Assembly: GCA_947258385.1 (NCBI GenBank)
Contig: CAMYII010000105.1
Location: 62,001 to 126,000, forward strand
Length of the DNA: 64,000 nt
Source of the DNA: Acidiferrobacterales bacterium
GTDB taxonomy: Bacteria; Pseudomonadota; Gammaproteobacteria; Acidiferrobacterales; SZUA-150
Reading direction: 5' to 3'
A program made the translations under genes and the position numbers. Positions 8,113 through 17,337 of this stretch are shown in pieces; the stretch's first letter is position 1, and each line of letters starts with the position of its first letter. The notes below the pieces were generated by a model. That model was given only the letters and a program-made list of their open reading frames with translations, had not been told where the DNA came from and made no database searches.

Positions 8113-9480
8113 ATGGACAACGATTCAATGACCAAGCCGGCCTACTCCCGCGACATTTATACCGTCTCCCGGCTCAACCGGGAAACCAGGGCACTGCTCG
8201 AAGCGAGCTTCCCCTTGATCTGGGTGGAGGGTGAGATCTCCAACCTGACCCGTCCGGCCTCCGGACATTTGTACTTCTCGCTCAAGGACGACCAGGCGCA
8301 GGTCCGCTGCGCGCTTTTCCGTAACCGATTCCGCAACCTTGTCAGTGAACCCGCCAACGGCATGCAAGTCCTGGTGCGCGCGCGTGTCAGTCTCTACGAG
8401 GGGCGCGGGGAGTTCCAGCTCATTGTCGAATCGGTTGAAGAAGCCGGTGAGGGCGCGCTCAGACGGGCCTTTGAGGCGCTGAAACGCAGGCTCTCTCAGG
8501 AAGGACTGTTCGATGAGGCCGCGAAAAAGCCGCTACCACGCCTGCCGCGGCGCATCGGCGTCATCACCTCCCCCTCGGGTGCGGTCATCCATGACATACT
8601 GACCACCCTGCAGCGGCGTTTTCCCGCGATACCGGTGCTGGTTTATCCCGTACCGGTCCAGGGGGAAGGGGCCGCCGCACGGATTGCAGCGGCTTTGCGC
8701 CTGGCTTCCAGCAGAAAGGACTGCGAGGTCCTGATCCTGGCACGTGGCGGCGGTTCGCTTGAGGACCTTTGGTCATTCAACGAAGAGGTCGTCGCGCGCG
8801 CCATCTACGCGTCTCGGGTACCCGTCGTAACCGGCGTCGGGCACGAGACGGATTTCACTATCGCGGACCTCGTCGCGGATGTGCGGGCCCCGACGCCGAC
8901 CGCCGCGGCGGAGCTCATCACTCCCAATCAAAACGAAGTTCTGCTGCAACTGCAGCAAAAGGAACAACGCCTGTCGCAGCTAATGCTTGACCGCTTGCGC
9001 GGCCGGCAGCAACAACTCGACTGGATCAGCAGCCGCCTTTTTCACCCACGACAACGGATTGATCGGACCCGGCAACAGCTCGACGGCCTGGCAAAACGCC
9101 TGTATCTCGTCCAACTCACCGCGCTGCATGCGGCCAGGGCAAGTTATTCCGCGAGTCTCAGCCGGCTGCAGCGCCAATCCCCTCTGGCACGCATAAAACA
9201 ACTGATACTGGTCTATGCCCACGGGGGAAATAGGTTAATTACTGCCATGAAGCACCATCTTCTTGGCTTTCAGCAACGGCTGCGCCAGGCCATGCAGGAG
9301 CTCAACACGCTGAGCCCCCTGTCAACGCTCGCGCGAGGTTACGCCATTGTCCAGACAACCGATACCGAAGAGATCATACGCGAGGCGTCGTCGGTCAACC
9401 CTGGAGCACGCGTGAAGGCGCGCCTGGCCAAAGGCGGGCTTTTGTGTATAGTTGAAGAGATTTACGATGAAAAGGATTGA
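8113..9480 (+). CDS. xseA: Exodeoxyribonuclease VII large subunit
   Basis: A 455-residue catalytic subunit of ExoVII, which degrades single-stranded DNA from both ends in repair. The N-terminal OB-fold (IWVEGEISNL, SGHLYFSLKD) binds DNA. The catalytic domain has GVITSPSGAVIHDI, LARGGGSLEDLWSFNEE and GVGHETDFTIADLVADVRAPTP in family order, followed by a coiled-coil region (about 275-400) and a short C-terminal domain (LARGYAIVQ). Length equals the E. coli protein. Two ATGs (8113, 8128) are possible; neither has a clear Shine-Dalgarno. TAGAAT at 8101-8106 could be a -10 box. The stop is immediately followed by the start of the M23 gene. Confidence 0.97.
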   Translation: MDNDSMTKPAYSRDIYTVSRLNRETRALLEASFPLIWVEGEISNLTRPASGHLYFSLKDDQAQVRCALFRNRFRNLVSEPANGMQVLVRARVSLYEGRGEFQLIVESVEEAGEGALRRAFEALKRRLSQEGLFDEAAKKPLPRLPRRIGVITSPSGAVIHDILTTLQRRFPAIPVLVYPVPVQGEGAAARIAAALRLASSRKDCEVLILARGGGSLEDLWSFNEEVVARAIYASRVPVVTGVGHETDFTIADLVADVRAPTPTAAAELITPNQNEVLLQLQQKEQRLSQLMLDRLRGRQQQLDWISSRLFHPRQRIDRTRQQLDGLAKRLYLVQLTALHAARASYSASLSRLQRQSPLARIKQLILVYAHGGNRLITAMKHHLLGFQQRLRQAMQELNTLSPLSTLARGYAIVQTTDTEEIIREASSVNPGARVKARLAKGGLLCIVEEIYDEKD

Positions 9481-10413
9481 ATGCGTATGCGTGCGTTGGC
9501 ATTTCGTGACATCCGTGCCGGAAAAAGACACACCGTGCCTGACACTCGGGGGGCCGCGGCAGCGCTGATCTTTCAACTGTTGGTGTTATGGCCGATTTTC
9601 ACTGCCGCCGCGGAGCTGCCGGATACCGATCCGGTCCCTGGCGGTATCGTCATCGTCCCGTTGATGAGCACCGACGCGCTAAGGCCGGACGTCCATTTTG
9701 AGGGCAGCCAGGTAATGGTTGTCGAGCACGAGAACCGGTGGCACGCGGTCGTGGGATTGCCGCTGTCTATTGAACTGGGCGAGCACGGCATTGAAATCTT
9801 GACCATTGACGGAGTTCAATCCAAAACAACATTCAACGTAAAAGATAAAACATACCGCGCGCAATACCTCAAACTCCGAAATAAAAGGCACGTTGATCCA
9901 TCGGCCGAGGACCTCCAACGGATAAACACGGAAAGCAAAGAAATCAAGCGCGCATTCCTCACCTGGTCGGATCACCACGCACCACCGCTGCGATTCGATC
10001 TTCCGGTCGATGGCAGACTGAGCGCACGCTTTGGCTTAAGGCGTTTTTTCAATAAGCAACCCCGAAGACCCCATTCGGGTCTGGACATCGCGGCCCCCCT
10101 GGGCACGCCGGTGACAGCACCCGCACCCGGTGTCGTGATCGCAACCGGCGACTATTTTTTTAATGGTAATACAGTCTTCATCGATCATGGTCAGGGATTG
10201 ATAAGCATGTATACCCATCTCAATAAAGTGTTTGTCAATCCCGGATTAGAAGTCCGCCGGGGCGATCGTATCGGCGAGATCGGTAAAACCGGCCGTGTTA
10301 CCGGACCGCACCTGCATTGGACGATCAGCCTGAACAACAGCCGCGTGGATCCGATGTTGTTACTCAAGGCGGAAATGTCTGCAGAACAGAAATCGGGAAC
10401 GACAAAATACTAG
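9481..10413 (+). CDS. M23-family (LytM-type) metallopeptidase
   Basis: A 310-residue envelope protein with a hydrophobic N-terminal segment (about residues 27-44), consistent with secretion to the periplasm. A cap/linker region runs to ~165. The C-terminal M23 zinc endopeptidase domain contains HSGLDIAAPLGTPV (Zn His and Asp), MYTHLNKVFV and the second His motif GPHLHW near residue 280. Both motifs are intact, so it is likely an active peptidoglycan endopeptidase rather than an EnvC/NlpD-type activator. Its ATG abuts the xseA stop codon (alternative ATG at 9487), implying translational coupling. Confidence 0.93.
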   Translation: MRMRALAFRDIRAGKRHTVPDTRGAAAALIFQLLVLWPIFTAAAELPDTDPVPGGIVIVPLMSTDALRPDVHFEGSQVMVVEHENRWHAVVGLPLSIELGEHGIEILTIDGVQSKTTFNVKDKTYRAQYLKLRNKRHVDPSAEDLQRINTESKEIKRAFLTWSDHHAPPLRFDLPVDGRLSARFGLRRFFNKQPRRPHSGLDIAAPLGTPVTAPAPGVVIATGDYFFNGNTVFIDHGQGLISMYTHLNKVFVNPGLEVRRGDRIGEIGKTGRVTGPHLHWTISLNNSRVDPMLLLKAEMSAEQKSGTTKY

Positions 10414-10456
10414 AACCTATCTCAAAATACCTTCCGCCCCCTGGCGCTGGGGAACC

Positions 10457-10556
10457 AACGCAGAGGTTGCGGAGACGCGAAGCACGCGAAGAAAGCAAAA
10501 ACGCTTTAATTTTCAAGTATTCTCTGCGTCCTCTGCGCCTTGGCGTGCTTTGCGTT
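10457..10556. repeat. Dispersed intergenic hairpin repeat
   Basis: Two imperfectly inverted arms, beginning AACGCAGAGG on the left and ending TTGCGTT on the right, enclose an AT-rich centre. The purine-biased left arm (…GCGGAGACGCGAAG…) is of the type seen in dispersed hairpin elements in many proteobacterial genomes. It lies between the convergent M23 and der genes and could act as a transcriptional block or an mRNA 3'-end hairpin. Only one copy is in this window. Confidence 0.55.
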
Positions 10557-10597
10557 GCTTCCAGGGCGTGAAGGGTTGAGGATTATCAGTTTAGGAT

Positions 10598-10617
10598 CCG
10601 GGGGTTAGCAGCCCCCG
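10598..10617. terminator. GC-rich hairpin after der
   Basis: CGGGGG (10599-10604) pairs with CCCCCG (10612-10617) over a 7-base loop, directly beyond the der stop codon. There is no T tract on either side, so it is either a weak terminator or an mRNA-stabilising hairpin. Confidence 0.4.
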
Positions 10618-10619
10618 AC

Positions 10620-12038
10620 TCAATGTTTTCGAACACGGCGGGGCCCTGTTTTCCGACGTCCCATCGAAGACCTTTTCTTGCCCTTAAAGGGATTTTTCCC
10701 CTGCCGCAGTTCGATGCGCAGGGGTGTACCCTCCAGTCCGACGGCCTGCCGGAACGCGTTGACGAGATAACGCCTGTAATGGCGCGGCAAGGCATCGACC
10801 TGATTGCCGTGGATGACGATTACCGGTGGGTTTTTCCCTCCTTGATGTGCGTACTTTAATTTTATCCGTGTGCCGCGCGCCATTGGCGGGGGGACTTTCT
10901 CCACAGCGTCCCGCAGAACCCGGTTCAAGTCCGAGGTTTGCAGGTCTTTTGTTGCAGCGGCAAAGGCGTCGTCAATGGCCGGGAATAAGTCCCTGACCCC
11001 GGTGCCGCGTAAGGCCGATACGTAGAATATTCTCGCAAATGACAAAAATGCCAATTTTCTATCTATTTCCCTCTTATTCCTTGCCCTGTCGTCCGCTCCT
11101 GCAGCATCCTGTTTATTGACCGCGAGCACCATCGCACAGCCCCGCTCCAGGATATAGCCGGCCAGCGACGTATCTTGCTCGGTCACACCTTGCTGTGCAT
11201 CGAGCACCAAAACAATGACATTCGCATTACTAATGGTCTGAAGCGTCTTGATAACCGATACCTTCTCAAGCTCGGCATCGATCCGCGCCCGCCGGCGCAC
11301 ACCTGCCGTATCGATGAGAATATAGTTCTTTGCATCACGCTGAAAAGGAACGCTGACGCTGTCGCGCGTCGTACCTGGTTGGTCCAATACGATCGCACGT
11401 TGTTCTCCCAGCATGGCATTGATAAGCGTCGACTTACCGACGTTGGGGCGTCCCACAATCGCAATCTTAGGAACATCGCCGATCTCGGCGGTTTCAGGCA
11501 CGGCCGATTCAGGAAATTTGCTCAGGACATCGCTCGTCAGCGCGGCTACGCCGTCACCATGAGAAGCGGAAATGGGGATCGGCGTGCCGATGCCCAATTG
11601 GAAAAAATCCGCGGTAACAGACCCGGCATCAACCCCTTCCGCCTTGTTAACGACCAGCCACGCCGGCGTATCAGTACGACGCAACAGTTCCGCAATCCCA
11701 TAGTCGGCGGCGCTTATCCCTTCACGCCCGTCAACGAGAAACAATATGGCGTCTGCGTCATGGATTGCGCGTATCGCCTGTTCAGACACAAGCCTGTCAA
11801 CAGTCGAGGAAGGGGGTTTTTTCGCGCCGGCCCGGGCTACCATATCAGCGGTATCGACAATCCCACCAGTGTCAACGACTATAAAAAAATGCCCGTCGAT
11901 CTCACCATCGCCGTAGAGCCGGTCACGAGTCAACCCCGGCACATCGGCCACCAAGGCGGCCTGGGTACGCGTCAGTCTGTTAAACAGCGTGGACTTCCCG
12001 ACATTCGGACGGCCAAGCAAGACTATTACGGGCTTCAT
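10620..12038 (-). CDS. der: Ribosome-assembly GTPase Der (EngA)
   Basis: A 472-residue double-GTPase needed for 50S subunit maturation. Two G domains are visible: the first with GRPNVGKST (residue ~9), DTGGIVDTAD and NKAEGVD; the second with GRPNVGKST (near 195), DTAGVRRRAR and NKQDAAG. A KH-like domain follows and a basic tail (KGKKRSSMGRRKTG) ends the protein. The region after the first DTGG carries a short insertion (ARAGAKKPPSST). No Shine-Dalgarno is obvious. It follows bamB by 80 bp in the usual bamB-der order. Confidence 0.97.
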   Translation of the reverse strand: MKPVIVLLGRPNVGKSTLFNRLTRTQAALVADVPGLTRDRLYGDGEIDGHFFIVVDTGGIVDTADMVARAGAKKPPSSTVDRLVSEQAIRAIHDADAILFLVDGREGISAADYGIAELLRRTDTPAWLVVNKAEGVDAGSVTADFFQLGIGTPIPISASHGDGVAALTSDVLSKFPESAVPETAEIGDVPKIAIVGRPNVGKSTLINAMLGEQRAIVLDQPGTTRDSVSVPFQRDAKNYILIDTAGVRRRARIDAELEKVSVIKTLQTISNANVIVLVLDAQQGVTEQDTSLAGYILERGCAMVLAVNKQDAAGADDRARNKREIDRKLAFLSFARIFYVSALRGTGVRDLFPAIDDAFAAATKDLQTSDLNRVLRDAVEKVPPPMARGTRIKLKYAHQGGKNPPVIVIHGNQVDALPRHYRRYLVNAFRQAVGLEGTPLRIELRQGKNPFKGKKRSSMGRRKTGPRRVRKH

Positions 12039-12118
12039 TGGTGGATATTAAGAATTGGGACAATTACTTGCGCCGGGCGGTTCGCATTAGTCACAAATAT
12101 GCATCACCCGCATGGGCG

Positions 12119-13279
12119 CTAATGCCAGCGTAAGGCCTTAAGTTTACCGTCGAGATTGCTTACATAAAGCACATCACCGTTGACAAGTGCCCTCGCTCTT
12201 ATAGCCGAATCGGCAACTCGGTAACGCGCTGCCATGCCGCCATCATCTTTCTTAAGCCAATGCACATAGCCGTCCAAATCGCCGACAACAACGTAATCTT
12301 GTGTAACGACCGGCGCGTTTAGCTTGCGACCTCGCAGCTTTTCATATCTCCAGATCACAGAGCCGCTTTTCTGATCCAGAGCGATGACGTTACTGTCATC
12401 ATCTGTCAAATAAACATTTGCGCTATCAGCTACTATTCCCGTATATGTAGAGATTTCACGCGACCATGCTGTCCTTCCTGTTCTGAGGCTGATCGCGACG
12501 ACTTTTCCTTGATAACTGCCTGCAAACAATAATCCATTGTGGATGACCGGCGGGGCGTCGATATCCACCAGCCTTTCTATCTCATTCCTGCCTTGTGGCG
12601 TCGCGACCGGAAGGTTCCATATGAGCCTCCCGTCACTGAGATTCACCGCGACAACGGACCCGTTTGCCATTCCCGTTAAAACCACACCCTGGAAAACGAT
12701 AGGCGTGGCTGTTCCACGCAGACTCAACGAAGGTTCAGTCTGAGTCTGTACCCATTTTGTCGATCCGTCGCGAGCGGACAGACCAAGAATTTTTCCATCG
12801 ATTGCTTGAACGATAACGATTCCAGCCGCCTCAACTGGCGGTACCAGTATCTCGCTAGACACAGCGCGCTCCCACTGCTGCCTGCCCGTTTTCTTATCGA
12901 GCGCGATAACTTTCCCTTTGCTGGTACCAAGCAGAACGCTCTGCTCACCGAGCCCTACTGCACCGGTTACCGGTTGCTTGAGCCTTGCGCGCCAGATCTT
13001 TTTCCCCCTTTTTTCTGAATAGGCCGTAACCTTACCGGAGGAATCTGCCACATAAATAACACCGTCTTCGAGATACGGTTCAAGTTTAATAAGCTTCTTT
13101 TCATCGATTTGGCCAAAATCCCGCGACCAGATCTCTTCAACCTCGACCGAAGGAACAAAATCTATAAGTTCTTCCGGTTCTCCACTCTCGCCGTTAATCT
13201 GTAGCTGTTCTTTGTCCGTTGCACATGAGGCCAACAGCGGTAACAGTGACAAGATATGAATTGCGGCACGGCATCTCAT
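12119..13279 (-). CDS. bamB: Outer-membrane assembly lipoprotein BamB
   Basis: A 386-residue lipoprotein: signal peptide with lipobox LLASC (Cys near 19), then an eight-bladed PQQ-type beta-propeller with repeated motifs such as VYVADSSGKVTAY, LDKKTGRQQWERAV and AVNLSDGRLIWNL. BamB is the scaffold lipoprotein of the BAM complex that inserts beta-barrel proteins. Its ATG overlaps the yfgM stop (ATGA), so the two are translationally coupled. der follows. Length is close to the E. coli protein (392). Confidence 0.96.
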   Translation of the reverse strand: MRCRAAIHILSLLPLLASCATDKEQLQINGESGEPEELIDFVPSVEVEEIWSRDFGQIDEKKLIKLEPYLEDGVIYVADSSGKVTAYSEKRGKKIWRARLKQPVTGAVGLGEQSVLLGTSKGKVIALDKKTGRQQWERAVSSEILVPPVEAAGIVIVQAIDGKILGLSARDGSTKWVQTQTEPSLSLRGTATPIVFQGVVLTGMANGSVVAVNLSDGRLIWNLPVATPQGRNEIERLVDIDAPPVIHNGLLFAGSYQGKVVAISLRTGRTAWSREISTYTGIVADSANVYLTDDDSNVIALDQKSGSVIWRYEKLRGRKLNAPVVTQDYVVVGDLDGYVHWLKKDDGGMAARYRVADSAIRARALVNGDVLYVSNLDGKLKALRWH

Positions 13280-13917
13280 TTATCTTTACCTGCACCTAAG
13301 TTATCCAATTTCATCTGCAGAATCTCGGTATAAGCAGAGCCGCTGTCAGCGTTCTGCAATGCATTTCTATACAGGTCCCGCGCCTCATCGATCTGTCCTT
13401 TTCCAAGAAGCAAATCGGCTTTCAATTCGTAATATTCTGATTCAAATCCGACAGCTGGTTTATCTCCCAACTTGTCCAGGGCGGGCTCCAGCTCCCCATC
13501 ATCGAACAAAATCCTCGACAGTCTCAGACGGGCTGTCTGCTGGCTCGCTTCTAAGCTGGCATTTTTTATGGTCCATTCAAGACGCACCTTCGCCATGTCC
13601 TTCTCGCCTGCTTTATAGTGTATTCCCGCCAGATTCAGCGCCGCAAGTTCTGCGTATGGCGTCGCGGCATATGCGTCCAGCAATCGCTGCGCGGCTTGCT
13701 TGCTGGCCTGCCAGTCCTTGCGTTTCAGCTGATCCAACATTTCCTCATAGATCACCGAGGCGGCGTCGGCCTGGGTCTTCTTATAGTGGTGCCAATATTT
13801 ATTTCCCCCTACTAGGCCCAATCCGAGTACGACACCAACGATGACAGCGGGTCCGTAGTTCTGCCACCAGTGTTTGAGTTTTTCAAGCTGTTCATCATCG
13901 GAATAGTAAGAACTCAC
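13276..13917 (-). CDS. yfgM: YfgM-like membrane-anchored TPR protein
   Basis: A single-pass inner-membrane protein with a cytosolic N-terminus (YYSDDEQLEKLKHWWQNYG), a transmembrane helix near residues 23-40 and a periplasmic TPR-like region. E. coli YfgM works with the PpiD chaperone at the Sec translocon. The GTG at 13917 is chosen because the conserved YfgM N-terminus begins there, giving 213 residues. A longer in-frame start at 13998 would add 27 non-conserved residues and overlap hisS. Its stop overlaps the bamB start by four bases. Confidence 0.92.
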   Translation of the reverse strand: MSSYYSDDEQLEKLKHWWQNYGPAVIVGVVLGLGLVGGNKYWHHYKKTQADAASVIYEEMLDQLKRKDWQASKQAAQRLLDAYAATPYAELAALNLAGIHYKAGEKDMAKVRLEWTIKNASLEASQQTARLRLSRILFDDGELEPALDKLGDKPAVGFESEYYELKADLLLGKGQIDEARDLYRNALQNADSGSAYTEILQMKLDNLGAGKDK

Positions 13918-13966
13918 GGGCGGCCCCCCGATTTCTGACAAATTTCTCGCCTTCTTGGTTTTCCTA

Positions 13967-15241
13967 TCATTGCAGCCTCTTCTGTATGTGCTCGACAACA
14001 GATGATTGATCTATCAGCTCTTGTGGCCCGCTAATCCTCAAATTCTTGAACGTGACCTTGCCTTGTGCGCATTCCTCGTCACCCAGAATCAAGGCGAATC
14101 TTGCGGCACTCTTATCGGCCCGCTTCATCTGGCTTTTCATGCTTCCGCCGCCACAATTACACAGGACCCGCAGCCCTGAACTCCGCAAAGTTTCCGCCAA
14201 TCTCATCCCCCGGTGCTCCGCAAGACTGCCGGGCAGCACCATATAGACGTGGGGTGCGGAATCAATGTCTGGTAAGCCCACGAGCGATACAAGTTCCGCG
14301 AGTCGCTCCATTCCAATCGCAAAGCCAGCAGCCGGTGTGGGCTTGCCGCCTAGCTGCTCTACCAGGCCGTCGAAACGACCGCCGGCGCAGATCGCGCTCT
14401 GCGCACCCAACTTGTCCGTTGTCCATTCGAACACAGCATGCGTATAGTAATCCAGTCCTCGCACGAGCCGCGGATTCACAACGTAGCTGACCTGCGCTTC
14501 ATTAAGGTAACTCTGCAGCTCCTCGAAATGCGCGCGGGCGCCATCGTCCAGATAATCAAACATATTCGGAGCACGGTTAATAATGTCCCGCATTGCCGGA
14601 TCCTTGCTGTCCAGGACCCGCAAGGGGTTATGCTCCAGCCGACGCAAGCTGTCCGCATCGAGCTGATCACGATATTCCGTGAGATAATCGATGAGAACCT
14701 TGCGATACCGCGTTCTCGACTCCGGTGTGCCTAAGGAGTTGATCTCCAGGGTCAATTCGCGCAGCCCGAGCGCCTCCCAAAGCCGACAAGACATTAGAAT
14801 TAACTCCGCATCAATATCAGGGCCCTGCATGCCAAAGGCCTCGACACCAATCTGGTGAAACTGCCGATAGCGCCCTTTTTGCGGGCGTTCATGCCGGAAC
14901 ATCGGCCCCGCGTACCAAAAGCGCTGGACTTGATTGTGAAGCAGCCCGTTCTCTATTGCAGCACGAACACAACCCGCCGTGCCTTCGGGCCTGAGCGTGA
15001 GGCTGTCGCCGCTTCTGTCTTCAAAGCTGTACATTTCTTTTTCTACGATATCCGTGACATGCCCGATCGAGCGAGCAAATAGCTCAGTCTTCTCGACCAA
15101 AGGGACACGTATTTCGCGATATCCGTAGGCATGCAGAATATCCCGCGCGGCCGACTCCACGTGTTGCCAGAGTTCGATCACATCCGGCAGCAGGTCATTC
15201 ATACCTCGCACGGCCTGTATGGAGTTGTCCACCAGGTTCAT
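13967..15241 (-). CDS. hisS: Histidyl-tRNA synthetase
   Basis: A 424-residue class II aminoacyl-tRNA synthetase, the same length as in E. coli. Class II motif 2 ([22 protein letters not shown]), the histidine A motif LVRGLDYYT near residue 258, and motif 3 ([11 protein letters not shown]) are intact. The C-terminal anticodon-binding domain includes [10 protein letters not shown]. The start overlaps a small upstream ORF by four bases. In most gammaproteobacteria ispG lies directly upstream of hisS; it is missing here. Confidence 0.98.
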   Translation of the reverse strand: MNLVDNSIQAVRGMNDLLPDVIELWQHVESAARDILHAYGYREIRVPLVEKTELFARSIGHVTDIVEKEMYSFEDRSGDSLTLRPEGTAGCVRAAIENGLLHNQVQRFWYAGPMFRHERPQKGRYRQFHQIGVEAFGMQGPDIDAELILMSCRLWEALGLRELTLEINSLGTPESRTRYRKVLIDYLTEYRDQLDADSLRRLEHNPLRVLDSKDPAMRDIINRAPNMFDYLDDGARAHFEELQSYLNEAQVSYVVNPRLVRGLDYYTHAVFEWTTDKLGAQSAICAGGRFDGLVEQLGGKPTPAAGFAIGMERLAELVSLVGLPDIDSAPHVYMVLPGSLAEHRGMRLAETLRSSGLRVLCNCGGGSMKSQMKRADKSAARFALILGDEECAQGKVTFKNLRISGPQELIDQSSVVEHIQKRLQ

Positions 15242-15462
15242 CCTCGAACCGTTCGCGCAGACCGCAGCCCTGCTCCCGGCGGGCTTTCACACCAGTCGTT
15301 AAATTGCCGGGAATATCCGCGGAAACCGTCACCGGCGGCATCGGTAAATGCCGTAGCCGGGACGGTCTCGGCCCAATGATTATTGCTGACAACCAGGCTC
15401 AATACCTTGGGGTCCGGACAGACACGCGCTCTGAGTACGACATGCAAGTTTGCGTTGCTCAT
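15238..15462 (-). CDS. Possible small protein (74 residues) upstream of hisS
   Basis: An ORF of 74 codons between rodZ and hisS whose TGA overlaps the hisS ATG (ATGA). That arrangement is typical of coupled genes. It is not similar to IspG, whose gene normally sits here, and I do not recognise it. It has no membrane segment, and no good Shine-Dalgarno precedes its ATG. It may be a genuine leader-type small gene or a chance ORF left after loss of ispG. Confidence 0.35.
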   Translation of the reverse strand: MSNANLHVVLRARVCPDPKVLSLVVSNNHWAETVPATAFTDAAGDGFRGYSRQFNDWCESPPGAGLRSARTVRG

Positions 15463-15518
15463 TATCTTAATCGGAGAAACACACAGGAACTTCCGGATCC
15501 GACTTCGCCCTGTTTGCG

Positions 15519-16559
15519 CTAGTTTCCAACCGGTGTATCCGACACATTGAGCGTAAAGCGCGCCACGAGTCCGCGCTTGTGTTTGGAGACATCGTATTCC
15601 TTGTCATTAAAGAAGACCCTTACACCATCGGCATTACCCAGAAAAACACTGAATGGCGCGACGCCTTCAATGTTGACGGTACGGCCCGCAGCGATGGTCT
15701 CATATAACAATTTATTCTGTTTCGCATCGCGAATATCGGCCCAGGAATCCTGGTCCACGTACAAGATGAGCCGCGAGCGCGCACGAGTACCAACAATATC
15801 CGATGACGGCGCCCCAATATCTCTTGTTCGTGTCATTGGCAGTGCAGGTGATGCCGTTCTTGTTTCCTCGGCCGATACAACGGGCGACGTCGTGCCCACG
15901 GGCGGGCGGGCGACACCTGCCGAATGGGGCTCAGGGGAAGGCGATGTAGCGGGTATTTCCTGCGAAGGCTGTCGTTGATCATCGCCTGATTCGGATTCTG
16001 GCGTCTGCGTCGTGACGAAGGGATCGAAAAGCAATGCCTCGCCCATAAGCTCTTCTCCATCCGACTGCTGCTGGAGATCGTCAAATTGCGCGGTATCAGG
16101 ACTCTGGTCCTGCGTCATTGAAATCTGATCCCCGCCGGGATCATCAGCCTCATAACCGGCCTGCCACCAGACTATTGTGAGCCCGACTATGATGACGGCC
16201 ATCGCAAGTGTCGTAAATTTAATAACACTGTCACTACTGCTTATCTGCTGCGGTTGAGAGAGGCTGGGTGTTATCTCGGAAGACTTGCGCGGAACAATAT
16301 GCTTGCTATAGGCCGCAAGCAGCGGTTCAGGCTGTAAATCCAGCAAACGCGCATAATTACGCAGATAGCCCTTAACATAGGTCGCTCCCGGCAAATCTTC
16401 GAAATTATTGCTTTCAAGCGCGACGACCTGCCGTGGCGAAAGATGCAATTTTCTTGCAACATCCTCCACGTGCAGACCCACCGCGGTCCTGGCCCGCAGC
16501 AGTGAACTGCCAGGTTCCCCGGCGATATCGGTGGTTTTATCAGGACCTATATCTGCCAT
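15519..16559 (-). CDS. rodZ: Cell-shape protein RodZ
   Basis: A 346-residue bitopic inner-membrane protein that links MreB filaments to the elongasome. The N-terminal HTH domain (LLRARTAVGLHVEDVARKL, residues ~20-85) is followed by a transmembrane helix (FTTLAMAVIIVGLTIVWW, near 115-132), a Ser/Pro/Thr-rich periplasmic linker, and the C-terminal DUF4115 beta domain (LILYVDQDSWADIRDA; VFLGNADGVRVFFN). It lies in the standard position between pilW and hisS, but without ispG in between. Confidence 0.93.
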   Translation of the reverse strand: MADIGPDKTTDIAGEPGSSLLRARTAVGLHVEDVARKLHLSPRQVVALESNNFEDLPGATYVKGYLRNYARLLDLQPEPLLAAYSKHIVPRKSSEITPSLSQPQQISSSDSVIKFTTLAMAVIIVGLTIVWWQAGYEADDPGGDQISMTQDQSPDTAQFDDLQQQSDGEELMGEALLFDPFVTTQTPESESGDDQRQPSQEIPATSPSPEPHSAGVARPPVGTTSPVVSAEETRTASPALPMTRTRDIGAPSSDIVGTRARSRLILYVDQDSWADIRDAKQNKLLYETIAAGRTVNIEGVAPFSVFLGNADGVRVFFNDKEYDVSKHKRGLVARFTLNVSDTPVGN

Positions 16560-16584
16560 AGCTGCACTATTTCTGACATTCCTC

Positions 16585-17337
16585 TTAACGTAAATTCTTG
16601 GCTTGCGGAGAATCGGGATATCTGCTTCGCAATTTCAAGGCGTAGCTCGCTTCCGCATCCTTTGCGCCAAGCGCGCGCTCGATCTTGATCGCCAACATCA
16701 GACTCTCAGGGGTGTCTTTTCTGGTCGCGGCGAAATACCGCTCTATAAAGGCCCGTGCCGGGAATGCGCGCCCCGCCTCGAAATTGATCACTGCCATATT
16801 ATAAAGGGCACCCGGGAGCTTGGGATCAAACTTCAACGCCGACTTAAAATATCCCTCGGCCTGTTCTAGCGCTGGTTTCTTCATCAGGCACAAACCCGCA
16901 TTCAGATTTGCTTCGGCTGGTGTCTTATATAAAGCGTTGTCTATAGCTTTTTCAAAACGATACACGGCTTTATCGATTTTTCCCCGTTCGCATAAGAATA
17001 CACCATAATTGTTTTGTGCAGCCGCATTATCGGGATCTTTTCTTACGGCCTTCCTGAAATACTTGTCCGCTGCATCATAGTCTTTCAGCTTCCATTGTAC
17101 GATCGCCATGACATTGTTAGCCTGAGAGTCATCCGCATCGATCTCGAGTGCTTTCTCGATATAGTCCTTGGCAAGATCAAGCCTCCCGGGCTGCATATAG
17201 CCCGCGGAAAGCTGTACATACGTTCCAACCAGCTCCTTTTGCTTTTGCTCTTCGGCCTTCTGCCCCGTCGTCGAAACGCAACCCACGATGACGGACAAAA
17301 GCATCAACGCTGGAATCTTGCATAAGATGTCCTTCAT
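16585..17337 (-). CDS. pilW: Type IV pilus assembly lipoprotein PilW/PilF
   Basis: A 250-residue outer-membrane lipoprotein with lipobox IVGC (Cys near residue 20) and six TPR repeats (for example [38 protein letters not shown]). It is the pilotin that promotes PilQ secretin assembly. The start at 17337 is chosen because the signal peptide begins there ([13 protein letters not shown]) and because ATG/TGA overlap couples it to rlmN; a longer frame to 17415 has no support. No other pilus genes are in the window, since this gene usually travels in this housekeeping block. Confidence 0.92.
   Translation of the reverse strand: MKDILCKIPALMLLSVIVGCVSTTGQKAEEQKQKELVGTYVQLSAGYMQPGRLDLAKDYIEKALEIDADDSQANNVMAIVQWKLKDYDAADKYFRKAVRKDPDNAAAQNNYGVFLCERGKIDKAVYRFEKAIDNALYKTPAEANLNAGLCLMKKPALEQAEGYFKSALKFDPKLPGALYNMAVINFEAGRAFPARAFIERYFAATRKDTPESLMLAIKIERALGAKDAEASYALKLRSRYPDSPQAKNLR

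Noticed and set aside
11175-12122. 315-codon plus-strand ORF
   Set aside because: Antisense to the clearly intact der gene; composition is that of a shadow frame.
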